NCBI GenBank assembly: GCA_019419625.1
Contig: DXZO01000009.1
Coordinates: 1 to 49,415 of the forward strand
Reading direction: 5' to 3'
Length of the DNA: 49,415 bases
Source of the DNA: Collinsella sp.
GTDB lineage: Bacteria > Actinomycetota > Coriobacteriia > Coriobacteriales > Coriobacteriaceae
Position 1 is the stretch's first letter, and every line of letters starts with the position of its first letter. Both the position numbers and the translations under genes were made by a program. Below, piece by piece: positions 42,174-49,415 of the stretch. Below the pieces are notes generated by a model. It had not been told where the DNA came from. It did no database searches and saw only the letters and a list, made by a program, of their open reading frames with translations.

Positions 42174-42212
42174 CATGCCCGGGATGGCCCAGCCACCCCG
42201 GGCATGCTTTTT
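42174..42212 (+). terminator. Terminator at the end of the atp operon
   Basis: CATGCCCGGG (42174-42183) and CCCGGGCATG (42197-42206) form a perfect 10-bp stem followed by CTTTTTG. It lies 37 bases after atpC and 20 bases before murA. Confidence 0.8.
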
Positions 42213-42225
42213 GAAAGGGTAGACC

Positions 42226-43509
42226 TTGGATATTATCCGCGTTGAGGGTGGCCACGCCATCGGAGGTTCCGTGCCTGTTTCGGGCGCCAAGAACTCCGCG
42301 CTCAAACTCATGGCGGCAACGCTTCTGGCGCCGGGCAAGACGACGCTGCAGAACGTGCCTGATATTTCCGATGTCCACGTGATGGGCAAGGTGCTCAAGG
42401 GCATGGGCGCCACGATCGATGTCCTCGACGAGCACACGCTCGAGATCGATACCTCCCAGGTCGATTCTTGGGAGGCGCCCTACGAGCTCGTTGCCAAGAT
42501 GCGCGCTTCCACCGCCGTCATGGGACCCCTGCTGGGCCGCTTCCATCGCGCCAAAATTGCCATGCCGGGCGGCTGCAACCTGGGTGCTCGCAAGATCGAT
42601 ATGCACATTCTTGGTCTTGAGGCCCTGGGCGTTGAGTTCGATACCGCCCACGGTTACATCAACGCTAATGCGCCCCAAGGTCTGCGCGGTACCACCGTCA
42701 CGCTCGAGTTCGCCAGCGTCGGTGCGACCGAGAACCTCATCATGGCCTCTGTGCGCGCACAGGGCACCACGGTTATCGACAATGCCGCCCGCGAGCCCGA
42801 GATCGTCGATCTCGCTAACATGCTCAACGAGATGGGCGCCAAGATTGTTGGCGCCGGTACGCCCGTCGTGACTATCGAAGGCGTGGAAGAGCTCCATCCC
42901 GTTACCCATCGCGTGGTGGGCGACCGCATCGAGGCCGGTACCTTTATCGTTGCCGGTGCGTTGATGGCCGACGATCGCGGTGTCGATGTCACGGGCTTTT
43001 GCCCCATTCACTTGGGCATGGTGCTCAAGAAGATGGAGCTCATGGGTATCGACTGCGAGCGCGTCGAGGATGGCGTCCATGTGAACCGTGCCGAGCGTAT
43101 CAAGCCGGTCGACATCCAGACGCTTCCGTTCCCCGGTTTTCCGACCGACATGCAGGCGCAGATTATGGTGCTCTCCGCCCTTGCCGACGGCAGTTCCGTT
43201 ATTACCGAAAACATCTTCGAGAATCGCTTTATGTTTGCCTCTGAGCTGGTGCGCATGGGTGCCGATATTCGTATCGAGAGCCATCACGCCATGATTCACG
43301 GTGTCAAGGGCTTCTCGGGCGCACAGGTCACCTCACCCGACCTGCGTGGCGGCGCGGCGCTTGTGGTTGCCGGCCTTATCGCCGATGGCGTTACCGAGGT
43401 CTCGGCAATCCATCACATCAAACGTGGCTACGAGCGGTTTGTCGAAAAGCTGCAGGCGCTTGGCGCGCATGTCGAACATGCCACCGTCCCCGATCCCGTC
43501 ATCTACTAA
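42226..43509 (+). CDS. murA: UDP-N-acetylglucosamine 1-carboxyvinyltransferase
   Basis: A protein of 427 residues; first committed step of peptidoglycan synthesis (enolpyruvyl transfer from PEP to UDP-GlcNAc). The N-terminal GGSVPVSGAKNSALKLMAAT, the active-site loop MPGGCNLGARKIDMHI with Cys117 (fosfomycin target), the TLPFPGFPTDMQAQ segment and DLRGGAALVVAGL are intact. TTG start at 42226 has GAAAGGG upstream; no in-frame ATG fits the conserved N-terminus. Confidence 0.97.
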   Translation: MDIIRVEGGHAIGGSVPVSGAKNSALKLMAATLLAPGKTTLQNVPDISDVHVMGKVLKGMGATIDVLDEHTLEIDTSQVDSWEAPYELVAKMRASTAVMGPLLGRFHRAKIAMPGGCNLGARKIDMHILGLEALGVEFDTAHGYINANAPQGLRGTTVTLEFASVGATENLIMASVRAQGTTVIDNAAREPEIVDLANMLNEMGAKIVGAGTPVVTIEGVEELHPVTHRVVGDRIEAGTFIVAGALMADDRGVDVTGFCPIHLGMVLKKMELMGIDCERVEDGVHVNRAERIKPVDIQTLPFPGFPTDMQAQIMVLSALADGSSVITENIFENRFMFASELVRMGADIRIESHHAMIHGVKGFSGAQVTSPDLRGGAALVVAGLIADGVTEVSAIHHIKRGYERFVEKLQALGAHVEHATVPDPVIY

Positions 43510-43521
43510 TGCAGGTTGCCT

Positions 43522-44754
43522 ATGTTTAACAAGAAGCCCCTAGCGGATAACACCCGAAGACCCTCGACTGGTGCGCAGGCCAAGATCTACAGCCGCGACA
43601 ACGTCGCTCGCTATTCCGAGCGCGCCCGTCAGCGCCGTCGCGGCCGCACGGTTCGCCGTGTCGCGCTCATCGCCGTGCTCGGTGTGTTGCTGAGTGCCAC
43701 GACCGCTGCAGGTTTGTGGTTTGCCACTATCATGGGCAAGCTTGGCGACTCCAATATCATTACCAACAACCTGCGCCAGATTCTGGTCGATACCGATGAG
43801 GCAAAAGATCCGTTCTACGTGCTGCTTCTTGGTACCGACGGTCGTCCGGGCGAGGATACGTATCGTGCCGACTCGATTATCTTGGCTCGCATTGACCCTA
43901 CGCAAAAGCAGGCAACGCTTATTTCCATTCCGCGCGATACCAAGGTTGTCTATAAAGGCTCGACCATGAAGATTAACGCCTGCCATACGTATGGTGGCGC
44001 GGAGGCCATGGTCCAAGCGGTCAACGAGCTGTGCGGCGTTCAGATTTCTCACTATGCCGAGGTCAGCTTTGACGGCATGCAGTCGCTTATTGATTCGGTT
44101 GGCGGTATCGACATTAACGCGACTGACGACGTCGACGATCCCGCGCACCTGGATATTAAGATTACTGCCGGCCAGCAGCACATGGATGGCGCCACTGCCC
44201 TTACCTACGCCCGTTGCCGTTACACCTATGCCGACGGCGACTATACGCGCATGCGCCACCAGCGTCAGGTGCTTGGCGCCCTCGCCAACCAGATCCTCAA
44301 CAACTTTGATGCCACCAAGATCTTTGATCTGGTCAACTCGCTGTCCGACATGCTCGTAACCGATATGAGCGTTCAGGATATCGTCTCTACGGTCAATGCC
44401 ATGCGCGGCATGGATGTCGATGGCATCTACTCGGCCAACCTGCCTTCGTATGCCGACGGCAGCACTATGATTGACGGTGTGAGCTATGTCTTTGTCTACG
44501 AAGACGAGCTTAAGGAAATGATGGCCCGTGTCGAAGCCGGTGAGGATCCCAAGGGCCCCAACACCATGGGCCTTTCCGACGGCTCTAGCTCCACGATCGG
44601 CGACCTGAGCAACAACACGTCTGACGACTACGCAAACGGTACCGCAACCTCATCGGTCAGCTCTGACGATTCCGATGACTCAAGCGATTCGAGCGATTCG
44701 GACTACTACGAAGAGCCCACCGGCGACGGCAACGGCTACGAAGCCAACTACTAA
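43522..44754 (+). CDS. LytR-CpsA-Psr (LCP) family cell-wall ligase
   Basis: A protein of 410 residues. A basic cytoplasmic start and one membrane helix (VALIAVLGVLLSATTAAGLW) lead to the LCP domain: YVLLLGTDGRPGEDTYRADS, SIPRDTKVVYKGSTMKINAC, GGIDINATDDVDDP, ALTYARCRYTYADGDYTRMR and HQRQVLGALANQIL. The Arg and Asp residues that bind the polyprenyl pyrophosphate are present. It should attach teichoic-acid-like or capsular glycopolymers to peptidoglycan. The last 40 residues are Ser/Asp-rich and probably disordered. Start at ATG 43522; CAGGTT lies upstream. It directly follows murA (12-base gap), so the two may be cotranscribed. Confidence 0.93.
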   Translation: MFNKKPLADNTRRPSTGAQAKIYSRDNVARYSERARQRRRGRTVRRVALIAVLGVLLSATTAAGLWFATIMGKLGDSNIITNNLRQILVDTDEAKDPFYVLLLGTDGRPGEDTYRADSIILARIDPTQKQATLISIPRDTKVVYKGSTMKINACHTYGGAEAMVQAVNELCGVQISHYAEVSFDGMQSLIDSVGGIDINATDDVDDPAHLDIKITAGQQHMDGATALTYARCRYTYADGDYTRMRHQRQVLGALANQILNNFDATKIFDLVNSLSDMLVTDMSVQDIVSTVNAMRGMDVDGIYSANLPSYADGSTMIDGVSYVFVYEDELKEMMARVEAGEDPKGPNTMGLSDGSSSTIGDLSNNTSDDYANGTATSSVSSDDSDDSSDSSDSDYYEEPTGDGNGYEANY

Positions 44755-44910
44755 GTTACGGCGTTTTAACAAACGCCGTAACGGCTCGACGCTGCGCGCC
44801 GCCCAAGGCGACAATTTGTCATTCAAAAGGCAGGGCATGACCAGAAGGTCAATGCCCTGCCTTTTTCATGCCAACTTGTTCGCCTTGGACGTCGCTCGCT
44901 GACGTTGGCT
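44755..44910 (+). repeat. Structured 3'-end repeat element, copy C
   Basis: It starts the base after the LCP stop. First hairpin GTTACGGCGTTT/AAACGCCGTAAC (44755-44782). Outer stem CCAAGGCG (44803-44810) with CGCCTTGG (44881-44888). Inner hairpin (44825-44842 / 44847-44866) with AGAA loop and TTTTT end. The tail is diverged. Sequence of both stems differs from copy A, yet pairing is kept. Confidence 0.88.
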
Positions 44911-44944
44911 CAACCTGCGATGCTGATTACTCCACTTGCAGCAA

Positions 44945-44980
44945 AAACCGCCCCGTTCTCTGTAGAGGACGGGGCGGTTT
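44945..44980 (-). terminator. Terminator of pepT (possibly bidirectional)
   Basis: AAACCGCCCCGT (44945-44956) and ACGGGGCGGTTT (44969-44980) form a perfect 12-bp stem 25 bases beyond the pepT stop. On the minus strand it is followed by a T-run (GGTTTTTGC). On the plus strand it may also stop transcripts from the LCP gene. Confidence 0.8.
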
Positions 44981-45005
44981 GTCTTTTGGACTTGTGCAGC
45001 CAGGC

Positions 45006-46253
45006 TTATGCGAAACGGGTGACGAGCTCCTGCAGGACGTCGGTCATCTTGACGAGCGAACTGACCGGGACGAACTCGTTGACGCCGTGGTAGCAATAGC
45101 CGCCGGTGGAAAGGTTGGGGCAGGGCAGACCGCGGAACGACAGCTGCGCGCCGTCGGTGCCGCCGCGAATCGGCAGCACTTGAGGCTCAACGCCGCAGGC
45201 AAGGTAGGCTTCCTTGGCGATATCGATCAGCTCCGGGTAGTCGCGAACGATCTCGGCCATGTTGCGGTACTGGTGCTTAATCTCGACCGTTACGCGCTCC
45301 TCGCCCAGTCGCTGGTTGAGCAGTGCAGCGGCGGCATCCATCAGCTCGAGTTTCTGCTGGAACTTGGCGGCATCGTGATCACGGACGATATAGCGCGCCG
45401 TGGCATGGTCGACCGTTGCTGAAACGCCCTCAAGGTGATAGAAGCCCTCGTAGCCCTCGGTGTATTCTGGACGTTGTACGTAGGGGAGCAGGGCGTTGAA
45501 GTCGCAGAACAGATTGCCCGCGTTGACCATACGGCCCTTGGCGTCGCCGGGGTGAATGGACTGGCCCTCAAAGCGAACGGTTGCCTCGGCGGCGTTGAAG
45601 CACTCCCACTCAAGCTCGCCAATCGGACCGCCGTCGACCGTGTAAGCGTACTTGCAGCCGAAGGCCTCGATGTCCAACAGCTCGGCGCCGTGACCGATCT
45701 CCTCGTCCGGGCAAAAACAAATGCCGAGTGCGGGGTGGGGCAGCGAGGGGTCCTGAGCGATACGCGCGACAAGCGCCATGATCTCGGCGACACCCGCCTT
45801 GTCGTCGGCGCCCAGCAGTGTGGTGCCGTCACTGCAGACCAAGTCCTCACCCACAAGGTCATTCAGGGCGGGAAGCTTGGCGGTGCTCATGGACACGGGC
45901 TTGCCGTCGACAATGCCGCAAACCAGGTCGCCGCCCTCGTAGTGCACGATGTGCGGCGCTACGCCGGCGCCCGGCGCGACCTCGGTGGTGTCGAGGTGCG
46001 CGATCAGGCCCAGGGCGGGCTTATTCTCGGAACCGGCGCTAGCGGGAATGTGCGCGCAGACATAGGCGTTTTCGGTTACATGGGCATCGGTTGCACCCAG
46101 CTCGCGCAACTCTTCGGCAAGCACGTTCGCAAGGTCAAACTGAACGGCGCTCGAGGGTACCTGGTCGCAGTTTGCATCCTCGGACTGCGTGTTGATCTGG
46201 ACGTAGCGCAAAAAGCGCTCGAGGACATCGGGGCTCGTGGTGGTGTTTTCCAT
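45006..46253 (-). CDS. pepT: Peptidase T (tripeptide aminopeptidase)
   Basis: An M20B peptidase of 415 residues: LERFLRYVQINTQS, LGLIAHLDTTEVAPG (first metal His/Asp), DGTTLLGADDKAGVAEIMAL (bridging Asp), GICFCPDEEIGHGAELLDIE (catalytic and metal Glu), GGPIGELEWECFNAAEA and IRGGTDGAQLSFRGLPCPNL. It removes the N-terminal residue of tripeptides. ATG at 46253 is preferred because GGAG lies eight bases upstream; the frame extends farther without a good site. Divergent from the DtxR-like regulator. Confidence 0.96.
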   Translation of the reverse strand: MENTTTSPDVLERFLRYVQINTQSEDANCDQVPSSAVQFDLANVLAEELRELGATDAHVTENAYVCAHIPASAGSENKPALGLIAHLDTTEVAPGAGVAPHIVHYEGGDLVCGIVDGKPVSMSTAKLPALNDLVGEDLVCSDGTTLLGADDKAGVAEIMALVARIAQDPSLPHPALGICFCPDEEIGHGAELLDIEAFGCKYAYTVDGGPIGELEWECFNAAEATVRFEGQSIHPGDAKGRMVNAGNLFCDFNALLPYVQRPEYTEGYEGFYHLEGVSATVDHATARYIVRDHDAAKFQQKLELMDAAAALLNQRLGEERVTVEIKHQYRNMAEIVRDYPELIDIAKEAYLACGVEPQVLPIRGGTDGAQLSFRGLPCPNLSTGGYCYHGVNEFVPVSSLVKMTDVLQELVTRFA

Positions 46254-46373
46254 AAAGACCGCTCCAATCTTGGTCGTCGTGTGCAACAAGAACTGTAGCA
46301 CGGTATGCCACGGCATACCGCGACGCTTGGATGGGGTAGAATCAGCCATTGAATGCAGAAGGGACGGAAGATC

Positions 46374-46796
46374 ATGGATACGACAAATAGCTCGCGCGAA
46401 CTACATCTAACGGTGGCGAACGAAGACTACTTGGAGTGCATGGTTCGCATTGAAAGCGAAGAGGGGGAAACCAACGGCGTGCGATCGGTTGACATCGCGC
46501 AGCGCCTTGGCGTTTCCAAGGCATCGGTCAATAAAGCGGTTTCGGCGCTCAAGGCATCCGAACTTGTCGAGCAATCGCACTACGGCAAGGTGGTCCTGAC
46601 CGATCGCGGCCGCGAGGTTGGCACGGCTATCTGGTACCGTCATCGTCTGATCCGCACGTTTTTGGTCCAGGAGCTCGGCGTCGATTTTGAGTGCGCCGAT
46701 GCCGAGGCCTGCATGATGGAGCATGCGCTTTCCGAGGACACGATGAACCGTTGGCTCGCCTATCTCGAAAAGCAGGGAATCAGCGTCGAGGAATAG
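46374..46796 (+). CDS. DtxR/MntR-like transcriptional regulator
   Basis: A protein of 140 residues. The N-terminal winged helix reads LTVANEDYLECMVRIESEEG, then VRSVDIAQRLGVSKASVNKA and the wing VVLTDRGREVGT. The C-terminal half (YRHRLIRTFLVQELGVDFEC, EACMMEHALSEDTMNRWLAY) has the helical dimerisation and metal-binding layout of MntR, including Glu/Cys/His candidates. It lacks the SH3-like third domain, as in MntR. It probably senses manganese or iron; the metal is inference. GGAAG precedes the ATG. Confidence 0.87.
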   Translation: MDTTNSSRELHLTVANEDYLECMVRIESEEGETNGVRSVDIAQRLGVSKASVNKAVSALKASELVEQSHYGKVVLTDRGREVGTAIWYRHRLIRTFLVQELGVDFECADAEACMMEHALSEDTMNRWLAYLEKQGISVEE

Positions 46797-46806
46797 CGGG
46801 ATATAT

Positions 46807-47700
46807 ATGGATACGAGTTATTACAACCGCTTTGGTGCCGAGGAACTTACGCGCCGCTTGTCGAGCGAGACCTTGTTGGCGCAGGGCCCCATGGGCAGTG
46901 TTCTGTTGAGTGAGTACGATGCCGCCGACATTCCACCGGCGTTTTGGAATCTGGCAGAGCCGCAGACCGTTTCTCGTATCCATCGCTTGTATGTCGCCGC
47001 CGGCGCGCAGGTGCTCATTACCAACACCTTTCAGGCATCAAGCTATGCCCTCAAGCACGACCAGATTGCGCCGTCCGTGGCGGAGGTCAATCGCGGGGCC
47101 GTCGACGATGCCCGCCAGGCGCACCCTCAGCTGCTGCTGGGCTCGATGGGCCCGATCGGTATTGAGTGGTTTGCCGAGGACTCTGCTGAGTATCGTGAAA
47201 TCCGAGGCATTGCGCGCGAACAAGCGCACGCCTTGCTCAATGCTGGTGTTGACGGTCTGCTGATCGAGACGGTGACGTCTATCCGTAATTTGCAGCCCAT
47301 GCTTGCCGGCGCCCGAGATGCCGCCGATGGCATGCCTGTTCTGGTGAGTTTTGTCGTTGACGATAAAGGCGACCTGTTGGGCGATGGCCTCAACATCGAG
47401 GCAGCCGTTTTGTACGCCGAAAAACACGGCGCAAACTCGGTTGGTGTTAATTGCTGTTCGCTTGCGGCCGCGAACGCGGCGGTGCCCAGGATGGTTGCAT
47501 CGGCGACTACTCCCGTCACGGTGCGTCCCAACGTGGGCGATCCGGTCCAGACTCAGGATGGCCCCGTATGGCACGAGAACCCCGAAGCTTTCGCGCGCGC
47601 ATGCATCGAATGGAGACATGCCGGTGCCGCAATGGTGGGCAGTTGCTGTGGAACCACGGCAATCACTACGGCAGCGATGGCCGAGGCGCTCGATATATAA
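46807..47700 (+). CDS. Homocysteine S-methyltransferase family protein
   Basis: A protein of 297 residues with the homocysteine-binding TIM barrel: LAQGPMGSVLLSEYDAADIP, VLITNTFQASSYAL, LLGSMGPIG, LIETVTSIRNLQPML, GVNCCSLAA and VGSCCGTT. The Cys of GVNC and the Cys pair of GSCCGT are the three zinc ligands. It equals the N-terminal module of MetH, or a stand-alone enzyme such as MmuM. The methyl donor is not deducible. It lies 10 bases downstream of the DtxR-like gene, so the two are cotranscribed. Confidence 0.9.
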   Translation: MDTSYYNRFGAEELTRRLSSETLLAQGPMGSVLLSEYDAADIPPAFWNLAEPQTVSRIHRLYVAAGAQVLITNTFQASSYALKHDQIAPSVAEVNRGAVDDARQAHPQLLLGSMGPIGIEWFAEDSAEYREIRGIAREQAHALLNAGVDGLLIETVTSIRNLQPMLAGARDAADGMPVLVSFVVDDKGDLLGDGLNIEAAVLYAEKHGANSVGVNCCSLAAANAAVPRMVASATTPVTVRPNVGDPVQTQDGPVWHENPEAFARACIEWRHAGAAMVGSCCGTTAITTAAMAEALDI

Positions 47701-47706
47701 AGGGCA

Positions 47707-47735
47707 AAACCGCTCCATACGGGGCGGTTTTTTTT
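47707..47735 (+). terminator. Terminator after the homocysteine methyltransferase gene
   Basis: AAACCGCTCC (47707-47716), loop ATAC, GGGGCGGTTT (47721-47730) form a 10-bp stem with one wobble, followed by TTTTT. Confidence 0.85.
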
Positions 47736-47859
47736 ATTGCTTGCATGTCCTCGGCAGCATTTGCCCAAATGGTGAATGCTGGTGCCGGCAGGTTGCCGAA
47801 TGCGTGCTGCGGGTATACCTCATGCGTACCATGATCCAAACACTGTGAGGTGTCTGCGC

Positions 47860-49260
47860 GTGTGCGCGATAATTCATTTTGGAACTGACGGTTGGCGCGC
47901 TCGCGTCGATGAGGGCTTCACTGCCGATAACGTTGCCCGTATCGCCGATGCCGTCGGCGAGTTGTGGCAAAAGACCAATCCGGGCAAAACGGTATATGTA
48001 GGATTTGACACTCGACCGCAAGCGCGCGAGTTTGCCGAGCTCGCGGCGGGTGTGATTGCCGCCCACGGGCTCGATGCCGCACTCGTGTCTCGGCCGGTGC
48101 CGACCCCCGCTCTTACGTGGGCGGCCGCGTATGACGGCGAGGCTTGCGGCGCGCTTATGGTGACGGGCTCACATCATCCGCAGGGCTATCTATGCCTCAA
48201 GCTGCGGATGGGTGATGGCTCGACGGCCAACCAGGATGTCATCGAAGAGCTCGAGGAGACGATGGCCGCCGAGCCGCTGGGGCTCGAGGGGCAATACCGC
48301 ACTGCAGATATTATTCCCGACTATATGCGAGCGGTGACATCATTTGTCGACGCGGATGCCATTCGCGCCGCGCATATGCGTGTGGTGGTTGACCCCATGG
48401 GCGGAGCTGCGCAGGGATATCTTGCCGACTTGCTTCGAGAGCTTGGCGTCGAAGTCCATGAGATTCACGCCGACGAGACGACCGATAGGGGAGATATCTG
48501 CCCCGACCCGGTCGAGCCGTGGGTGGATGCTTGTGAGCGCGCAGTTGTCGAAGACGGGGCGTGCGCCGGTCTGGTGACTGATGGCGACGCTGATCGTATC
48601 GGCGCGGTTGATGAGCGCGGCAGATATATACATCCACATCAGATCATGGCACTCGTTTTGGGCGATTTGGTCCAGTATCGCAATCTGAAGGGACGCGTCG
48701 TCGTCAACCTTTCATGCTCCACGCTTGTGCGTCGCATTGCCGAGGCGCTCGGCTGCCGCGTGGTCATTAAGCCCGTCGGTTTTAAATATATAGCCGCCGA
48801 GATGAAGAAGGGCGGCGTTCTCGTGGGCGGCGAAGAGGCCGGCGGCATCGGTATCGCCGCGCACATGCCCGAGCGCGACGGTATCCTTGCCTGCCTGATT
48901 TTGTGCGAGCTCATGGCCAAGACCGGCGCGCCCTTGGGCGTGCTTATCGATCAGCTCGAGGCGAGCTTTGGCAAGACGAGTTACGGACGTCGAGATTTGC
49001 GTCTTGAGGCCGAGGATGCCGAGTCGCTGCGCACGCTGCTTCCCGGCGTGAATCCCAAGTCGATATGCGGCAAGGCGCCGCAGAGCGTAAGTCATATGGA
49101 TGGTTTGCGCCTGGCATTCGAGGATGATGCCTGGCTGCTGATCCGTCCGAGTGGGACCGAACCGGTGGTGCGCGTGTACGCCGAGGGTTTTTCGGTGGAG
49201 GAGCGCGATGAGCTACTAGGCGCTGGCTGTGCTTTGGCTAGGGGTGCATATCGGCTCTAG
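47860..49260 (+). CDS. Phosphoglucomutase/phosphomannomutase family protein
   Basis: An alpha-D-phosphohexomutase of 466 residues. The four functional loops are visible: phosphoserine loop MVTGSHHPQG (Ser in place of the common TASHNP context), metal loop DGDADRIGAVDE, sugar loop GGEEAGGIG and phosphate loop IRPSGTEPVVRVY. The N-terminus is IHFGTDGWRARV. It interconverts hexose-1- and -6-phosphates, feeding cell-wall or glycan precursors. GTG at 47860 is preferred because the family starts at IHFGTDG and GAGG lies 10 bases upstream. The first 28 codons of the open frame are not conserved. Confidence 0.9.
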   Translation: MCAIIHFGTDGWRARVDEGFTADNVARIADAVGELWQKTNPGKTVYVGFDTRPQAREFAELAAGVIAAHGLDAALVSRPVPTPALTWAAAYDGEACGALMVTGSHHPQGYLCLKLRMGDGSTANQDVIEELEETMAAEPLGLEGQYRTADIIPDYMRAVTSFVDADAIRAAHMRVVVDPMGGAAQGYLADLLRELGVEVHEIHADETTDRGDICPDPVEPWVDACERAVVEDGACAGLVTDGDADRIGAVDERGRYIHPHQIMALVLGDLVQYRNLKGRVVVNLSCSTLVRRIAEALGCRVVIKPVGFKYIAAEMKKGGVLVGGEEAGGIGIAAHMPERDGILACLILCELMAKTGAPLGVLIDQLEASFGKTSYGRRDLRLEAEDAESLRTLLPGVNPKSICGKAPQSVSHMDGLRLAFEDDAWLLIRPSGTEPVVRVYAEGFSVEERDELLGAGCALARGAYRL

Positions 49261-49364
49261 CCATGGGGCTACTCTATATAAAGATGTGCTCGGCGAGCGG
49301 TAGCTAACAACTGGCGAGCGTCAGTTAAGGGCATAGTTGTGTAGGAAATGTGTGCGCCCAGATT

Positions 49365-49385
49365 CCCGCCCCCGGGGCCCCTCCG
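49365..49385. repeat. Half-arm similar to the 4314-4421 inverted repeat
   Basis: CCCGCCCCCGGGGCCCCTCC resembles the right arm at 4395-4421 except for a short gap and one base. It lies in the last 155 bases, which hold no gene. The partner arm may be beyond the window end. Confidence 0.4.
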
Positions 49386-49415
49386 GTCTGGCAATATATC
49401 TCCTTGCCGCGCGGC

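Overview
The window is a high-GC, gene-dense bacterial chromosome segment. Gene content and style suggest a gut actinobacterium of the class Coriobacteriia, most likely Collinsella or a close relative. Supporting signs are the strong GC-ending codon bias, frequent GTG and TTG starts with good Shine-Dalgarno sites, many compact intergenic palindromes, and a bacterial F-type ATP synthase operon followed by murA and a LytR-CpsA-Psr protein. The genus is an inference from memory; no database was searched. No rRNA, tRNA, insertion sequence, prophage or CRISPR array was seen.

Layout. 1-3100: short-chain dehydrogenase divergent from a LysR regulator, a ParE/YefM-type toxin-antitoxin pair, and a C-terminal remnant of a DUF4143 ATPase. 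3100-8700: a membrane GGDEF protein, then a minus-strand operon of a MarR regulator and a two-subunit ABC exporter with one degenerate ATP site. 9000-13720: PfkB-type pyridoxamine kinase with a TIGR04076 protein, a DUF4143 ATPase flanked by palindromic repeats, a low-molecular-weight tyrosine phosphatase and an MFS transporter. 13880-18730: a prenyl-FMN decarboxylation cassette (LpdD-like/Nudix fusion, SLC13-type transporter, LpdC/UbiD-like decarboxylase, UbiX). 18800-23250: MerR regulator, second DUF4143 ATPase, a single-pass membrane protein and an aldose-1-epimerase-like protein. 23530-27910: amino-acid ABC importer with an M20 peptidase. 28140-34970: prfA, prmC, an intercalated hicAB pair, a Sua5/YrdC protein, glpK and upp. 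35250-42140: atp operon. 42226-49260: murA, LCP protein, pepT, a DtxR-like regulator, a homocysteine-methyltransferase-like protein and a phosphohexomutase.

How the genes work together. The most interesting block is 13.9-18.7 kb. Its three Lpd-type parts (decarboxylase, flavin prenyltransferase, LpdD-like protein) match the gallate/protocatechuate decarboxylase system. The LpdD-like part is fused to an Idi-like Nudix domain in which the residue aligned with the isomerase catalytic cysteine is alanine and a Nudix-type Glu-Glu pair is present. This suggests a dedicated supply of the C5 prenyl phosphate that UbiX needs. The second notable signal is a roughly 160-bp structured element present three times, each directly after a stop codon, with compensatory base changes in two of its stems. 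Several other palindrome families and operator-like repeats, especially around the DUF4143 ATPases, are listed separately.
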